Assembly: GCA_030040725.1 (NCBI GenBank)
Contig: JASHTD010000345.1
Location: 1-19,252, forward strand
Length of the DNA: 19,252 nucleotides
Direction: 5' to 3'
Source of the DNA: Candidatus Sulfotelmatobacter sp.
GTDB taxonomy: Bacteria > Acidobacteriota > Terriglobia > Terriglobales > Acidobacteriaceae
Shown: positions 1-8,102 of the stretch, in pieces
Position numbering within the stretch: position 1 is the stretch's first letter
Layout: each line of letters begins with the position of its first letter
The notes under the pieces: generated by a model
Told to the model about the DNA's origin: nothing
Database searches by the model: none
Seen by the model: the letters and a program-made list of their open reading frames with translations, nothing else
Translations under genes and position numbers: made by a program

Positions 1-429
1 TCCGAAGTAGACTACGCGATGTTGCAGAAAATCTACGGCGCACCATCCGATGAAGATCAGCGCCGTTACTCACCCGCACGATGCATCGGCTGCGAAATGA
101 AAACGGTCAGCGGCGATCCTGACCCGAAGCATGTTTCAACGTCATACGTCGAACGTCACAACCTCACGATGCGAATGAGCATGAGGCGCTTTACGAGACT
201 GACCAATGCTTTCAGCAAGAAAATTCAAAACCATGCAGCAATGGTTGCGATCCACGCCGTTCATTACAACTTCGCTCGAATCCACAAAAGTCTAAGGGTC
301 ACGCCTGGTATGGCTGCAAACCTAAGCGACCACGTTTGGAGTCTAGAGGAAATCGTGAGAGTGGCAGACGGTTACCTTCCGAAACCGGGTAAGCGTGGCC
401 ATTACAAAAAATCCGCCTCAAGTCGTTAA
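1..429 (+). CDS. IS transposase, C-terminal part (5' end outside window)
   Basis: The reading frame is already open at base 1 (S-E-V-D-Y-A-M-L) and ends at TAA 427-429, so only the last 142 residues are visible. The segment STSYVERHNLTMRMSMRRFT, followed by a stretch with H-x-x-H-Y-N-F-A-R-I-H-K-S-L-R-V-T-P, is typical of the C-terminal catalytic region of IS1-like DDE transposases found in many soil bacteria. The Glu of YVERHN is the likely third catalytic acid. The first two Asp residues would lie off the left edge, so whether the gene is intact cannot be judged. The Arg/Lys-rich tail (KPGKRGHYKKSASSR) looks like a natural end. No terminal inverted repeat could be identified downstream. Its presence marks the left end of the window as a mobile or accessory region. 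Confidence 0.8.
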   Translation, partial: SEVDYAMLQKIYGAPSDEDQRRYSPARCIGCEMKTVSGDPDPKHVSTSYVERHNLTMRMSMRRFTRLTNAFSKKIQNHAAMVAIHAVHYNFARIHKSLRVTPGMAANLSDHVWSLEEIVRVADGYLPKPGKRGHYKKSASSR

Positions 430-455
430 GAAATAAACCAATTAGCTTTCTCATC

Positions 456-475
456 ACAAAATCTATTGATTTTGT
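456..475. repeat. Small AT-rich hairpin downstream of the transposase
   Basis: A perfect 8-bp inverted repeat, ACAAAATC (456-463) and GATTTTGT (468-475), is separated by TATT. It lies in the gap 430-558, which is visibly more AT-rich than the rest of the window. It could be a weak terminator for the transposase or part of the insertion-sequence end. There is no clean T-tract, so the role is uncertain. Confidence 0.35.
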
Positions 476-558
476 CGATATTTTCGTATATAAGCCGATT
501 GCTTTATTCTCTAGGACTTTAGTACCATTTACGTTTCCACGCATCACTAGGACAATCA

Positions 559-780
559 ATGGCATCTATGACAATAGCCATGGACACCGACGAAGATCAT
601 CGTTTAGAACTTCTTCGTTCTGCGCCCGCTGACTCTTGGATTGCTCTATCAGAGGATGAGACGGCTATTATTGCGTCTGGCGCAACGTATGACGAGGCCG
701 TTGCGAAAAGCGAGCTCGCGGGCGTATCAGACCCTCTATTGATCAAGACGCCAAAGGTCTGGATGCCCATTTCAGTGTGA
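559..780 (+). CDS. DUF5678-like small protein
   Basis: This 73-aa protein contains the pattern SWIALSEDETAIIASGATYDE, then A-V-A-K-S-x-x-A-G-V-x-D-P-L-L-I-K. This matches the short DUF5678-type proteins (W-V-A-L..VVASG-x-T-xx-EA) often encoded just before aspartyl-protease-like genes. Its biochemical function is not known. The ATG at 559 follows a weak AGGA; internal ATGs at codons 4 and 8 are alternatives. Its stop TGA (778-780) overlaps the GTG start of the next gene in the sequence GTGA, so the two are very probably translated together. The pair sits directly after a transposase fragment, which suggests an accessory cassette. Confidence 0.7.
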   Translation: MASMTIAMDTDEDHRLELLRSAPADSWIALSEDETAIIASGATYDEAVAKSELAGVSDPLLIKTPKVWMPISV

Positions 781-1202
781 GCTTAAAATTTCCTTACAAG
801 AAATATCCGAACACGGACGGCGGCGGATTTTTCTATGCCGCCGCAGTTCCCGTCAACATAGCACGGCCTGAGAAAAACTCACCCAGATCAAAGCGCATAG
901 AGGCCATCGTCGATTCTGGGGCCACAGTGTGTCAATTCCACGCTGGACTTGGCCGTGCAATAGGATTGGAAATAGAAAAGGGCCAAGTCAAAGATACTTT
1001 GGGCATCGGAGGCCCAACGAAAATGTATATGCACGAAATCACCCTGTATATTCCGGGTGGCCCTATACAGGTAAGGGCTGGTTTTTCAGACAGCCTCCCA
1101 GTCGTCGGAATTCTAGGCATGCATGGCTTCTTCGATCATTTCACGGTCACCTTTGATCCAATGGCTCTCCGCTGTGAAATTGAACGCATCTATCAGGCAT
1201 AA
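777..1202 (+). CDS. Retropepsin-like aspartic protease family protein
   Basis: This 141-aa protein begins with GTG at 777, overlapping the preceding stop by four bases. The motif IVDSGATVCQFH (D46-S47-G48-A49) is the single catalytic D-S/T-G of retropepsin-like proteases. The later hydrophobic stretch VVGILGMHGFFDHFTVTFDP fits the hydrophobic-hydrophobic-Gly motif that supports the active site in this fold, in the usual family form LLG..GFF..F.V.FD. One D-S-G per chain implies that the active enzyme is a homodimer. There is no signal peptide or membrane segment, so it is probably cytoplasmic. Substrate is unknown. Coupling to the DUF5678-like gene suggests that the two products act together, but the sequence does not show how. 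Confidence 0.75.
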   Translation: MSLKFPYKKYPNTDGGGFFYAAAVPVNIARPEKNSPRSKRIEAIVDSGATVCQFHAGLGRAIGLEIEKGQVKDTLGIGGPTKMYMHEITLYIPGGPIQVRAGFSDSLPVVGILGMHGFFDHFTVTFDPMALRCEIERIYQA

Positions 1203-1314
1203 CTCTTAAATTTCAAACTGAGGCACTACCGGCAAGCCGCAGGGATTGACGCAGGCGAGTTGGCCATCAGCCGAACCGAGCCCTCGCCCGCGTCTGTACG
1301 CACGTCGATGCAAA

Positions 1315-2208
1315 CTATTGTTTCTGGTCGCTCGGGTTTTGCGGCGCATCCGGCTTCTTTTCTGTGTCAGCCGGCTTCTGCGCGGGATTCTCTCCCGGCT
1401 TCTCTGGTTGCTTGATGCTTACCAGTTCGACTTCAAAGATCAGCGTAGAATCAGGCCCAATTTCCGGTCCGGCACCACGATTGCCGTAGGCTAGGTCCGA
1501 CGGAATGAACAGCTGCCACTTCGAGCCGACGGGCATGAGTTGCAGCGCCTCCGTCCATCCTTTGATCACTCCGCTCACGGGAAATGTGGCCGGGCCCCCG
1601 TGCTTGGCTGAGCTGTCGAATTCCTTACCGTCGATCAGCGTGCCCCGGTAATTGCATTCGACCGTATCGCTCGCCGTGGGCTTCGGCCCGCTGCCCTCGG
1701 TCAAAACCTTGTACTCCAGTCCGCTGGGTAGGGTAACGACACCGTCCTTACTTTTGTTGGCAGCCAGGAAGTCTTCGCCCTGCTTCTTATTTTCGGTCGC
1801 TTCCGCCTGCATCTTCTCCTGTTGCTTCTGGCGCACTTCGTTCTGCACCTGCATCAGCGCAGTCTGCGCCTGCTCCTCGGTAAGTAGCGTCTTGCCGCCG
1901 GCCAGGGAGTCTTTTAGGCCGCGCTCCAGGATTGCTGGGTCGACCGAAACATCCTGCTTCTTGAAATTAGCGCCCATCCTCATGCCGAGAGCGTAGCTGA
2001 ACTTTTCTTTATCTGTTTTGAGGGTGAGCGGCGCCGTGTGCCTGGCCGCCGTCGCGGGCTTCGTTGCCGTAGAAGCATGCGATGTGCCGCTCGACGAGGG
2101 CGAAGGGGTTTGAGTTGCTGGGGCGGAGCTTTGCTGCGCCAGAATAGTTCCCGGCAGCAATAGTCCAGCCGCAAATAGGGTGATGGCCGTGGTCAGAGTT
2201 TTGCGCAT
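1315..2208 (-). CDS. FKBP-type peptidyl-prolyl cis-trans isomerase, exported
   Basis: The 297-aa protein starts with a clear signal peptide (MRKTLTTAITLFAAGLLLPG, cleavage near TILAQ-Q). A Ser/Thr/Pro/Ala-rich linker follows to about residue 60. Next is an FKBP N-terminal helical dimerisation domain (about 63-150, K-F-S-Y-A-L-G-M-x-x-G). The FKBP catalytic domain spans about 160-265, with LPSGLEYKVL, ECNYRGTLIDGKEFDSS, PVSGVIKGW and FIPSDLAYGNRG. This is the Mip/FkpA architecture: a periplasmic prolyl isomerase and folding chaperone. The C-terminal tail is charged and Pro-rich and lacks structure. The frame stays open upstream to 2340, but the ATG at 2206-2208 is preferred because it places the signal peptide at the N-terminus. 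No strong Shine-Dalgarno is visible. Confidence 0.9.
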   Translation of the reverse strand: MRKTLTTAITLFAAGLLLPGTILAQQSSAPATQTPSPSSSGTSHASTATKPATAARHTAPLTLKTDKEKFSYALGMRMGANFKKQDVSVDPAILERGLKDSLAGGKTLLTEEQAQTALMQVQNEVRQKQQEKMQAEATENKKQGEDFLAANKSKDGVVTLPSGLEYKVLTEGSGPKPTASDTVECNYRGTLIDGKEFDSSAKHGGPATFPVSGVIKGWTEALQLMPVGSKWQLFIPSDLAYGNRGAGPEIGPDSTLIFEVELVSIKQPEKPGENPAQKPADTEKKPDAPQNPSDQKQ

Positions 2209-2452
2209 TTGAATATTGTCACATTGCGCGCCAAACTCCGCAAACCGCGACCACCGGGAGAGAACAAACTTCGGTTCACGCCAGATGTTCGCAATACCGT
2301 GCCACAAGTTTAGATGTGTAGGAGCGGGCTCCGATTGCACGGTTTAGCTGAATAGATAAAACTTTACAGAGTGCAACGGCGCCAAACGCTATCATCGCAT
2401 CACGGGCAGGGCGCGAGTTCCAACTTCTAGCGATTGTGGGCGCGAGTTGAGC

Positions 2453-5400
2453 ATGCAACGGAGCAGTGTCGGGGTGGTAAGGGCGCTCGCCTGTTTTGCG
2501 GTCTTGTGCCTCTTCGCGTTGGCTCCGGATCCCATTGAAGGACAGACGCCGCAGTCCCAAGCTGCAGGCGGAACGATTCATGGCGTTGTGAAGTCTGGCA
2601 ACTTGGCGATCCCCGGGGCAACGGTGACGATTACGGCAGGTGGCGCTTCGTCGGCGGGAACCATCAAGACCTGGACGGATGTTGATGGCAGTTATTCGGC
2701 TGCCGTGCCGGCGTACGGCACGTACACGGTTCGATTAGAGATGGCGGCGTTCGCTAATGCAAAGAAAGAAGTCACCATCGATGCGGCGCATTCAAACGAG
2801 CAGGCCAATTTTGAGTTAGTCCTGCTGTCGCGTACGCAGCAGGCGAGCCCTGAGCCGCGAAAGCCGTCCGCTTCGGATTCAGGACAGCGCGGATTTCAAA
2901 ACCTGCAGGGATTGCAGAATATGACCAGCCAGGATTCGGGAGCGAACTCGATGGCCGATATTGTGCCTTCGGGGATGCCGGTTCCTGGGATCGATCCGAA
3001 CAGCGCAACAGAGTCGATTGCCGTTTCTGGAAATACGTCGAATCCGTTTAACTCGATTAGCGGGCCGGAATTGGAAGAGCGCATCAATGAGGCGCGAGAA
3101 CAAGGCGGGGGCTTCGGAGCGCCGGGAGGATTGGGTGGACCGGGTGGCGGCGGACCTAGCGGAGGCGGTTTTCGCGGAGCGGGAGGGGGCGGCCGCGGCG
3201 GAGGCATGATCATTGGGCGGCGCGGCTTTGACATTAACCATCCCCACGGTTCGATTTATTACGGCGTGGGCGACTCGGCGCTGAACGGCGCGCCTTATGC
3301 TCTGACAGGCGAACCGCCGTTGAATCCCGGCTATTTGCAGAACAGCTTTGGAGGCTCGATTGGAGGGCCGCTGAACATTCCGAAGATTTATCAGGGCGGA
3401 GCGAAAACTTTTTTCTTCGTTAATTTCAACGGCAAGTATGGAGAAAATCCTTACGAGCAGTTTTCCACCGTTCCGACCTTACTCGAGCGGCAAGGGAATT
3501 TCTCGCAGACAACTTACACCTCGGGTGCGGAAACCGGGCAAACAGCGCTAATTTACGACCCCGCAACGAACATGCCGTTCCCGAACGATACGATTCCGAA
3601 AATCACTCCAATCGCGGCGGGCTTGCTAGCTTATATTCCGGCACCGAACCTACCGGGCAACTACCAGAATTTTCGTTTTGTGACGACGGCGACGAGTAAC
3701 AGCGACGATTTGAATGCGCGGGTAAATCACAACTTCGGTGCGGCGCCGATGTTCGGACGAGGCCGCCGGCGAAATGCGCCGCGCAACAATCTGACGTTCG
3801 GGTTTCACTACCATCAATCCAACTCGACGATCACCAATCCGTTTCCGAGCGTGGGCGGCAGCACGAGTGTGCGCAGTTTCGATGTGCCCATTGGCTACGT
3901 CCGCAGCATCGGGAAGCTGACGAACAGCCTGCGGTTCGATTTCAATCGCAGCCGAACGCGAGCGCAGAACCTATATGCCTTCAACGACGACATCGCGGGT
4001 GATCTGGGAATTACAGGGATCTCCGCCAATCCGTTCGATTGGGGCTTGCCGAATCTGACATTCACCGACTTTGCCAGCCTGCAGGATACGAATCCGCAAC
4101 TGCTGCGCGACCAGACTTATACCATTTCCGATTATGTGGTCTGGAGTCATGGCAAACACTTCTGGCGTTGGGGCGGCGATTTCCGCCGCGTGCAGCTTAA
4201 TACCGAAACCGACAGCAATGCGCGTGGCTCGTTCATCTTCACGGGGTTGAACACGTCGGAGATCGTCGGCGGAAACTCAGTACCGGGCACGGGATACGAT
4301 TTTGCCGACTTCCTGCTCGGGTTGCCGCAGCAAACTTCGCTGCAGTACGGGTATAACAATTACCACTTCGACGGGAATTACTGGGACTTATATGTGCAGG
4401 ATGAGTGGAAGGTGCGCGGCAATCTCACCTTGAATCTCGGAGTTCGTTACGAATATGTGTCGCCGTTCAGGGAGGAAAACAATCGCATCTCGAACCTCGA
4501 TCTCTCGCCCGGAGTGCTGAATCCGCCGTTGGGCGTGCCAGCCGTAGCTCTGGTTTTGCCGGGGCAGGTCTCGCCATACAATGGCCCATTGCCGGCCAGC
4601 CTGATGCATCCCGACCGGAACAATTTTGCGCCGCGGGTCGGTTTTGCGTGGAAACCGCTTTCGAAGACGGTGGTGCGCGGAGGATACGGAATCGATTACA
4701 ACACGGGGGCTTATCAGACCATCGTGCAGCAGCTGGCATTTCAGCCACCGTTTTCTCTGGCGGAAACGAATATTCAAACTGTGCCGGGAGAACTGACACT
4801 GGAAAACGGTTTTCCGACGCCGGCGCCGAATGGCATTACGAACAATTATGCAGTCAATCCCAATTACCGGCTGGGATACGTGCAGATTCGCAATCTCGAC
4901 ATTCAGCAGCAGATTCGGCCGACGTTGCTGCTCAACTTGGATTACACAGGCACGAAGGGAACCGATCTCGACATTCTGGAAGATCCCAACCGCACTGCGA
5001 CCGGCATTCGCATTAATAATGTGCAGGCGTTCACCTTTGAGAATTCGCTGGCTGATTCGGAGGCGAATGCCGGATCGGTGCGTTTTCGAAAACGTTTGTC
5101 GCAAGGCTTCGCGATTGGCGGCCTCTATACATTTTCAAAATCGTTGGACGATGCATCTTCGATTGGAGCGGGAGCAACGTCGGCGGCGAGTTCGCGCGGC
5201 CTGGGCGCAGGAGGCACGGGAGCGATGGGCGGCGGAGGCGGAAGCAGCAGTTCATTAACGGCAACCGGCGCGTCGAATCTGGCGCAGAATCCATTTGATC
5301 TTTCGGCCGAGCGCGGACTTTCGAGTTTCAATCAGACACACAGATTTACGGTCGATTATCTATGGGAGCTGCCGTTTGGGAATGACAAACGCTGGCTAAC

Positions 5401-5878
5401 TGGAAATAGTCCGCTGCGTGCGATATTCGGCGATTGGCAATGGAGCGGAGATTGGACAATCGCGTCGGGGCTGCCTTTCGCTCCGCGAATTCTGGGAGAT
5501 TTTGCCGATGTGAATCGAGGAACGAATGGCACCCTGCGCCCCAATTTGGTTCCGGGAGAAGCGGTGAGCATTTCAAATCCCTCGATCGCGCGATGGTTTA
5601 ACACGGCAGCATTTGTCGCGCCGCCAACGGGGCAATACGGCGATGCCCGGCGTAACAGCATTATCGGGCCGCCGACCAAAGAGTTTGATATGGCGTTCAC
5701 GAAAGTGATTTCGCTGAAAGAATCGCGGATGCTGGAGCTACGAGCACAGGCTACAAATATTTTCAATATGCCGAATTATTCGACGATCGACACGTCGCTG
5801 ACTTCGCCGACTTTTGGGCGGGTGACGGGAGTCAGCGCGATGCGGCAGTTTACGATGACAGCCAGGTTTCGGTTTTAG
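2453..5878 (+). CDS. Oar-like TonB-dependent outer-membrane protein with carboxypeptidase-regulatory domain
   Basis: This 1141-aa protein (ATG 2453; an in-frame TTG at 2447 is an alternative) has an N-terminal signal peptide ending around residue 30. A carboxypeptidase-regulatory-like beta-sandwich domain follows at about 40-125 (TIHGVVKSGNLAIPGATVTI, then a T-W-T-D-V-D-G-S-Y-S turn). A low-complexity stretch, very Gly-rich at 218-252, leads into the beta-barrel part. Family hallmarks there are FGGSIGGPLNIPKIYQGG, KTFFFVNFNG and T-L-L-E-R-Q-G-N-F-S, and the chain ends in a C-terminal Phe (T-A-R-F-R-F). This matches the large Acidobacterial Oar/TonB-dependent transporter family thought to import large organic molecules; the substrate cannot be told. 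I do not see a convincing canonical plug domain. A second Gly/Ser-rich insert lies at about 915-945. It is followed after eight bases by the VWFA gene. Confidence 0.9.
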   Translation: MQRSSVGVVRALACFAVLCLFALAPDPIEGQTPQSQAAGGTIHGVVKSGNLAIPGATVTITAGGASSAGTIKTWTDVDGSYSAAVPAYGTYTVRLEMAAFANAKKEVTIDAAHSNEQANFELVLLSRTQQASPEPRKPSASDSGQRGFQNLQGLQNMTSQDSGANSMADIVPSGMPVPGIDPNSATESIAVSGNTSNPFNSISGPELEERINEAREQGGGFGAPGGLGGPGGGGPSGGGFRGAGGGGRGGGMIIGRRGFDINHPHGSIYYGVGDSALNGAPYALTGEPPLNPGYLQNSFGGSIGGPLNIPKIYQGGAKTFFFVNFNGKYGENPYEQFSTVPTLLERQGNFSQTTYTSGAETGQTALIYDPATNMPFPNDTIPKITPIAAGLLAYIPAPNLPGNYQNFRFVTTATSNSDDLNARVNHNFGAAPMFGRGRRRNAPRNNLTFGFHYHQSNSTITNPFPSVGGSTSVRSFDVPIGYVRSIGKLTNSLRFDFNRSRTRAQNLYAFNDDIAGDLGITGISANPFDWGLPNLTFTDFASLQDTNPQLLRDQTYTISDYVVWSHGKHFWRWGGDFRRVQLNTETDSNARGSFIFTGLNTSEIVGGNSVPGTGYDFADFLLGLPQQTSLQYGYNNYHFDGNYWDLYVQDEWKVRGNLTLNLGVRYEYVSPFREENNRISNLDLSPGVLNPPLGVPAVALVLPGQVSPYNGPLPASLMHPDRNNFAPRVGFAWKPLSKTVVRGGYGIDYNTGAYQTIVQQLAFQPPFSLAETNIQTVPGELTLENGFPTPAPNGITNNYAVNPNYRLGYVQIRNLDIQQQIRPTLLLNLDYTGTKGTDLDILEDPNRTATGIRINNVQAFTFENSLADSEANAGSVRFRKRLSQGFAIGGLYTFSKSLDDASSIGAGATSAASSRGLGAGGTGAMGGGGGSSSSLTATGASNLAQNPFDLSAERGLSSFNQTHRFTVDYLWELPFGNDKRWLTGNSPLRAIFGDWQWSGDWTIASGLPFAPRILGDFADVNRGTNGTLRPNLVPGEAVSISNPSIARWFNTAAFVAPPTGQYGDARRNSIIGPPTKEFDMAFTKVISLKESRMLELRAQATNIFNMPNYSTIDTSLTSPTFGRVTGVSAMRQFTMTARFRF

Positions 5879-5886
5879 CGGGGATC

Positions 5887-8028
5887 ATGACGTTTTCCAT
5901 TCGATTTCGGCTGGCGCGAAGAGCTATGGCAGCGCTGCTGGTGTGCGTGCTGGCCAGTTCTTCGCTGCTGTCGCAGGATCAGGCCGAGTACACGTTTCGC
6001 GTGGAGAGCGAAATGGTGCTGGCGAATGTGACGGTGCGGGACAAAAACGGAAATTTCGTTCGTAACCTGAAGCCGGAAGACTTCACCGTCCTCGAAGACA
6101 ACAAGCCGCAAAAGATCATTTCATTCGATCTGGAAAGCGTAGACGAAGTGGCGATGCAAAATGTGCCGCAGGCAAATACACTTTCACCTCAGATTCCGCC
6201 GAGTCAGTCTTCACAGGCGCAGCAGCAAGTGACCACACGAGCACCGAGCGCTTCGGACAAGTTTGCCGATCAATTCAAAGATCGCCGGTTGATCATTCTG
6301 TTCTTCGACCTTTCTGCCATGGAGCCGGATGAGATCGATCGCGCGGTCACGTCAGCGGAGCATTATGTCGATACGCAAATGTCGCCCCCGGATCTGGTGG
6401 GGATCGTTTCACTCGGCAGCGCGCTGCTCGTGAATCAGGACTTCACCTCCGATCACGGTTTGCTCAAAAAGCAGTTGCAGGCATTCGCGGAAGGGAGCGG
6501 GCAGGGTTACGAAGAAGGCACGACGGGCACAACCGAAGGCACGCCGGATACCGGACAGCCATTTACGGCCGACGACACGGAGTACAACATTTTCAATACC
6601 GATCGCAGACTGGAAGCGTTGCGATCAGTGGCTGAGAAGCTCTCTCATTTGCAGCAGAAGAAATCGCTGATTTACTTCTCCAGCGGAATGGATCGCACTG
6701 GTATTGAAAACCAGTCGGAACTGCGCGCCGCAACCAACGCGGCCGTGCGGTCGAATACGGCGATTTACACCATGGACTTGCGAGGACTGCAGGCGCTGGT
6801 TCCCGGAGGAGAAGCGCAGAACGCCAGCCTGCGCGGTACGTCTGCGTACTCAGGGCAGTCGATGATCAATGCACTCAACTCGAACTTTACCACACAGGAA
6901 ACTCTCGTTACTCTGGCGAGCGATACCGGCGGAAAGGCTTTCCTCGATTCCAACGATTTCACACAGATATTCAAAGGCGTGCAGCAGGATAGCTCGCAAT
7001 ACTATCTTCTCGGCTATCGCAGCACGAATACGGCTAAAGATGGACGTTACCGGCGAATCAGTGTGCAGGTGAAGCTGCCGGGCGTGAAGGTCGATTACCG
7101 CCGAGGCTACTATGCCGCCGCAGATTACAAGCATTCCACGAAGGAAGATAAAGAACTGCAGCTCGAAGAAGAGCTGGCTTCCGAGCTGCCCACGACCGAT
7201 TTGCCGCTCTATTTGAGCGCGGCATATTTCCGGCTGGAGCCGATGAAGTTTTATGTTCCGATTTCGCTGGTGGTGCCGGGTTCGCAAATTCCGTTTACGC
7301 GCAGCAGTGATCGAGATAAGGCGACACTCGACATTATCGGCATGGTGATGGACAGCGAACATCATCCGGTTACGAGGATTCGCGACACAGTCAAACTGGC
7401 AGTGAACTCCTCGTCGGAAGTGCAGAAAAAGAATGTGCAGTACGACACTGGGGTGAGCCTTCCGCCGGGGAGATATCACCTGAAGTTTGTGGTTCGCGAA
7501 AACGAGACCGGCCGCATGGGATCGTTCGAAACTGATTTTGTTATTCCTGACCTGAAGTCTCAGCCGCTCAGGATGAGTTCGGTTGTGTTGGCGAGCCAGA
7601 TGCAACCCGCAAAAACAGGTCCCACGGGAAATCCTCTGATTCGCGATGGCGAGGAAATCGTTCCGAATGTGACTCACGTTTTCTCGGCAGGGCAGGACCT
7701 GCGACTCTATTACGAAGTTTACGATCCGGCGCATGCGAATGTGACGGGAAGTGCCGAGGAAACTGCGAATAAAAACGGCATCCGCCTGCTGAGCAGCGTC
7801 GCGTTTTTCCGCGGCAAAGCCAAGGTATTTGAGAGTTCGCAAGTTGAACTTACCAGCTTGAACGAGCGCGACCGTAAGGCGGGAGTCTTTCAGCTCGATC
7901 TGCCGCTGAGTTCTCTCAAACCCGGTTTCTATACCTGCCAGGTGAATGTGATTGATGATGCGGCGGGGCAGTTTCTTTTTCCTCGCCAGGCGCTGCTGAT
8001 TCGGCCACAGAAGACCGGAACGCCCTGA
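5887..8028 (+). CDS. VWFA-related Acidobacterial domain protein, exported
   Basis: The 713-aa protein has an Arg-rich N-terminus and a hydrophobic signal peptide (core MAALLVCVLASSSLLSQ). The characteristic opening module at 37-80 reads V-L-A-N-V-T-V-R-D-K-N-G, L-K-P-E-D-F-T-V-L-E-D-N-K-P-Q-K-I. A von Willebrand A-like domain follows at about 131-400 (RRLIILFFDLSAM, then KKSLIYFSSGMDRTG and AIYTMDLRG). This is the arrangement of the Acidobacterial VWFA-related family (TIGR03436). The metal site is degenerate: D141-L-S-A-M145 in place of D-x-S-x-S. The C-terminal 300 residues are beta-rich and carry no motif I recognise. Probably periplasmic or surface-exposed, with a protein-binding role. The ATG sits eight bases after the TonB-protein stop, with GGGG just upstream, so the two genes form an operon. 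Confidence 0.88.
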   Translation: MTFSIRFRLARRAMAALLVCVLASSSLLSQDQAEYTFRVESEMVLANVTVRDKNGNFVRNLKPEDFTVLEDNKPQKIISFDLESVDEVAMQNVPQANTLSPQIPPSQSSQAQQQVTTRAPSASDKFADQFKDRRLIILFFDLSAMEPDEIDRAVTSAEHYVDTQMSPPDLVGIVSLGSALLVNQDFTSDHGLLKKQLQAFAEGSGQGYEEGTTGTTEGTPDTGQPFTADDTEYNIFNTDRRLEALRSVAEKLSHLQQKKSLIYFSSGMDRTGIENQSELRAATNAAVRSNTAIYTMDLRGLQALVPGGEAQNASLRGTSAYSGQSMINALNSNFTTQETLVTLASDTGGKAFLDSNDFTQIFKGVQQDSSQYYLLGYRSTNTAKDGRYRRISVQVKLPGVKVDYRRGYYAAADYKHSTKEDKELQLEEELASELPTTDLPLYLSAAYFRLEPMKFYVPISLVVPGSQIPFTRSSDRDKATLDIIGMVMDSEHHPVTRIRDTVKLAVNSSSEVQKKNVQYDTGVSLPPGRYHLKFVVRENETGRMGSFETDFVIPDLKSQPLRMSSVVLASQMQPAKTGPTGNPLIRDGEEIVPNVTHVFSAGQDLRLYYEVYDPAHANVTGSAEETANKNGIRLLSSVAFFRGKAKVFESSQVELTSLNERDRKAGVFQLDLPLSSLKPGFYTCQVNVIDDAAGQFLFPRQALLIRPQKTGTP

Positions 8029-8102
8029 CTAGGGGAAATCAAGCCCGCGTACTTTTGTCCTACGAGAACTGCTCATTTATCCTGAAAGCTAGGTGATGCA
8101 CG

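Noticed and set aside
2209..2340. A 44-residue N-terminal extension of the FKBP protein
   Set aside because: It would place the obvious signal peptide internally and runs into the divergent promoter region.
4388..5104. A 238-codon minus-strand open frame opposite the Oar-like gene
   Set aside because: Arg/Gln-rich composition with no recognisable fold, fully inside the TonB-type barrel coding region; an antisense shadow.
6850..7842. A long open frame (330 codons) on the minus strand opposite the VWFA gene
   Set aside because: It lies wholly opposite a well-supported exported protein, is rich in Arg/His/Cys in an unnatural way and has no domain pattern; it is an antisense shadow.
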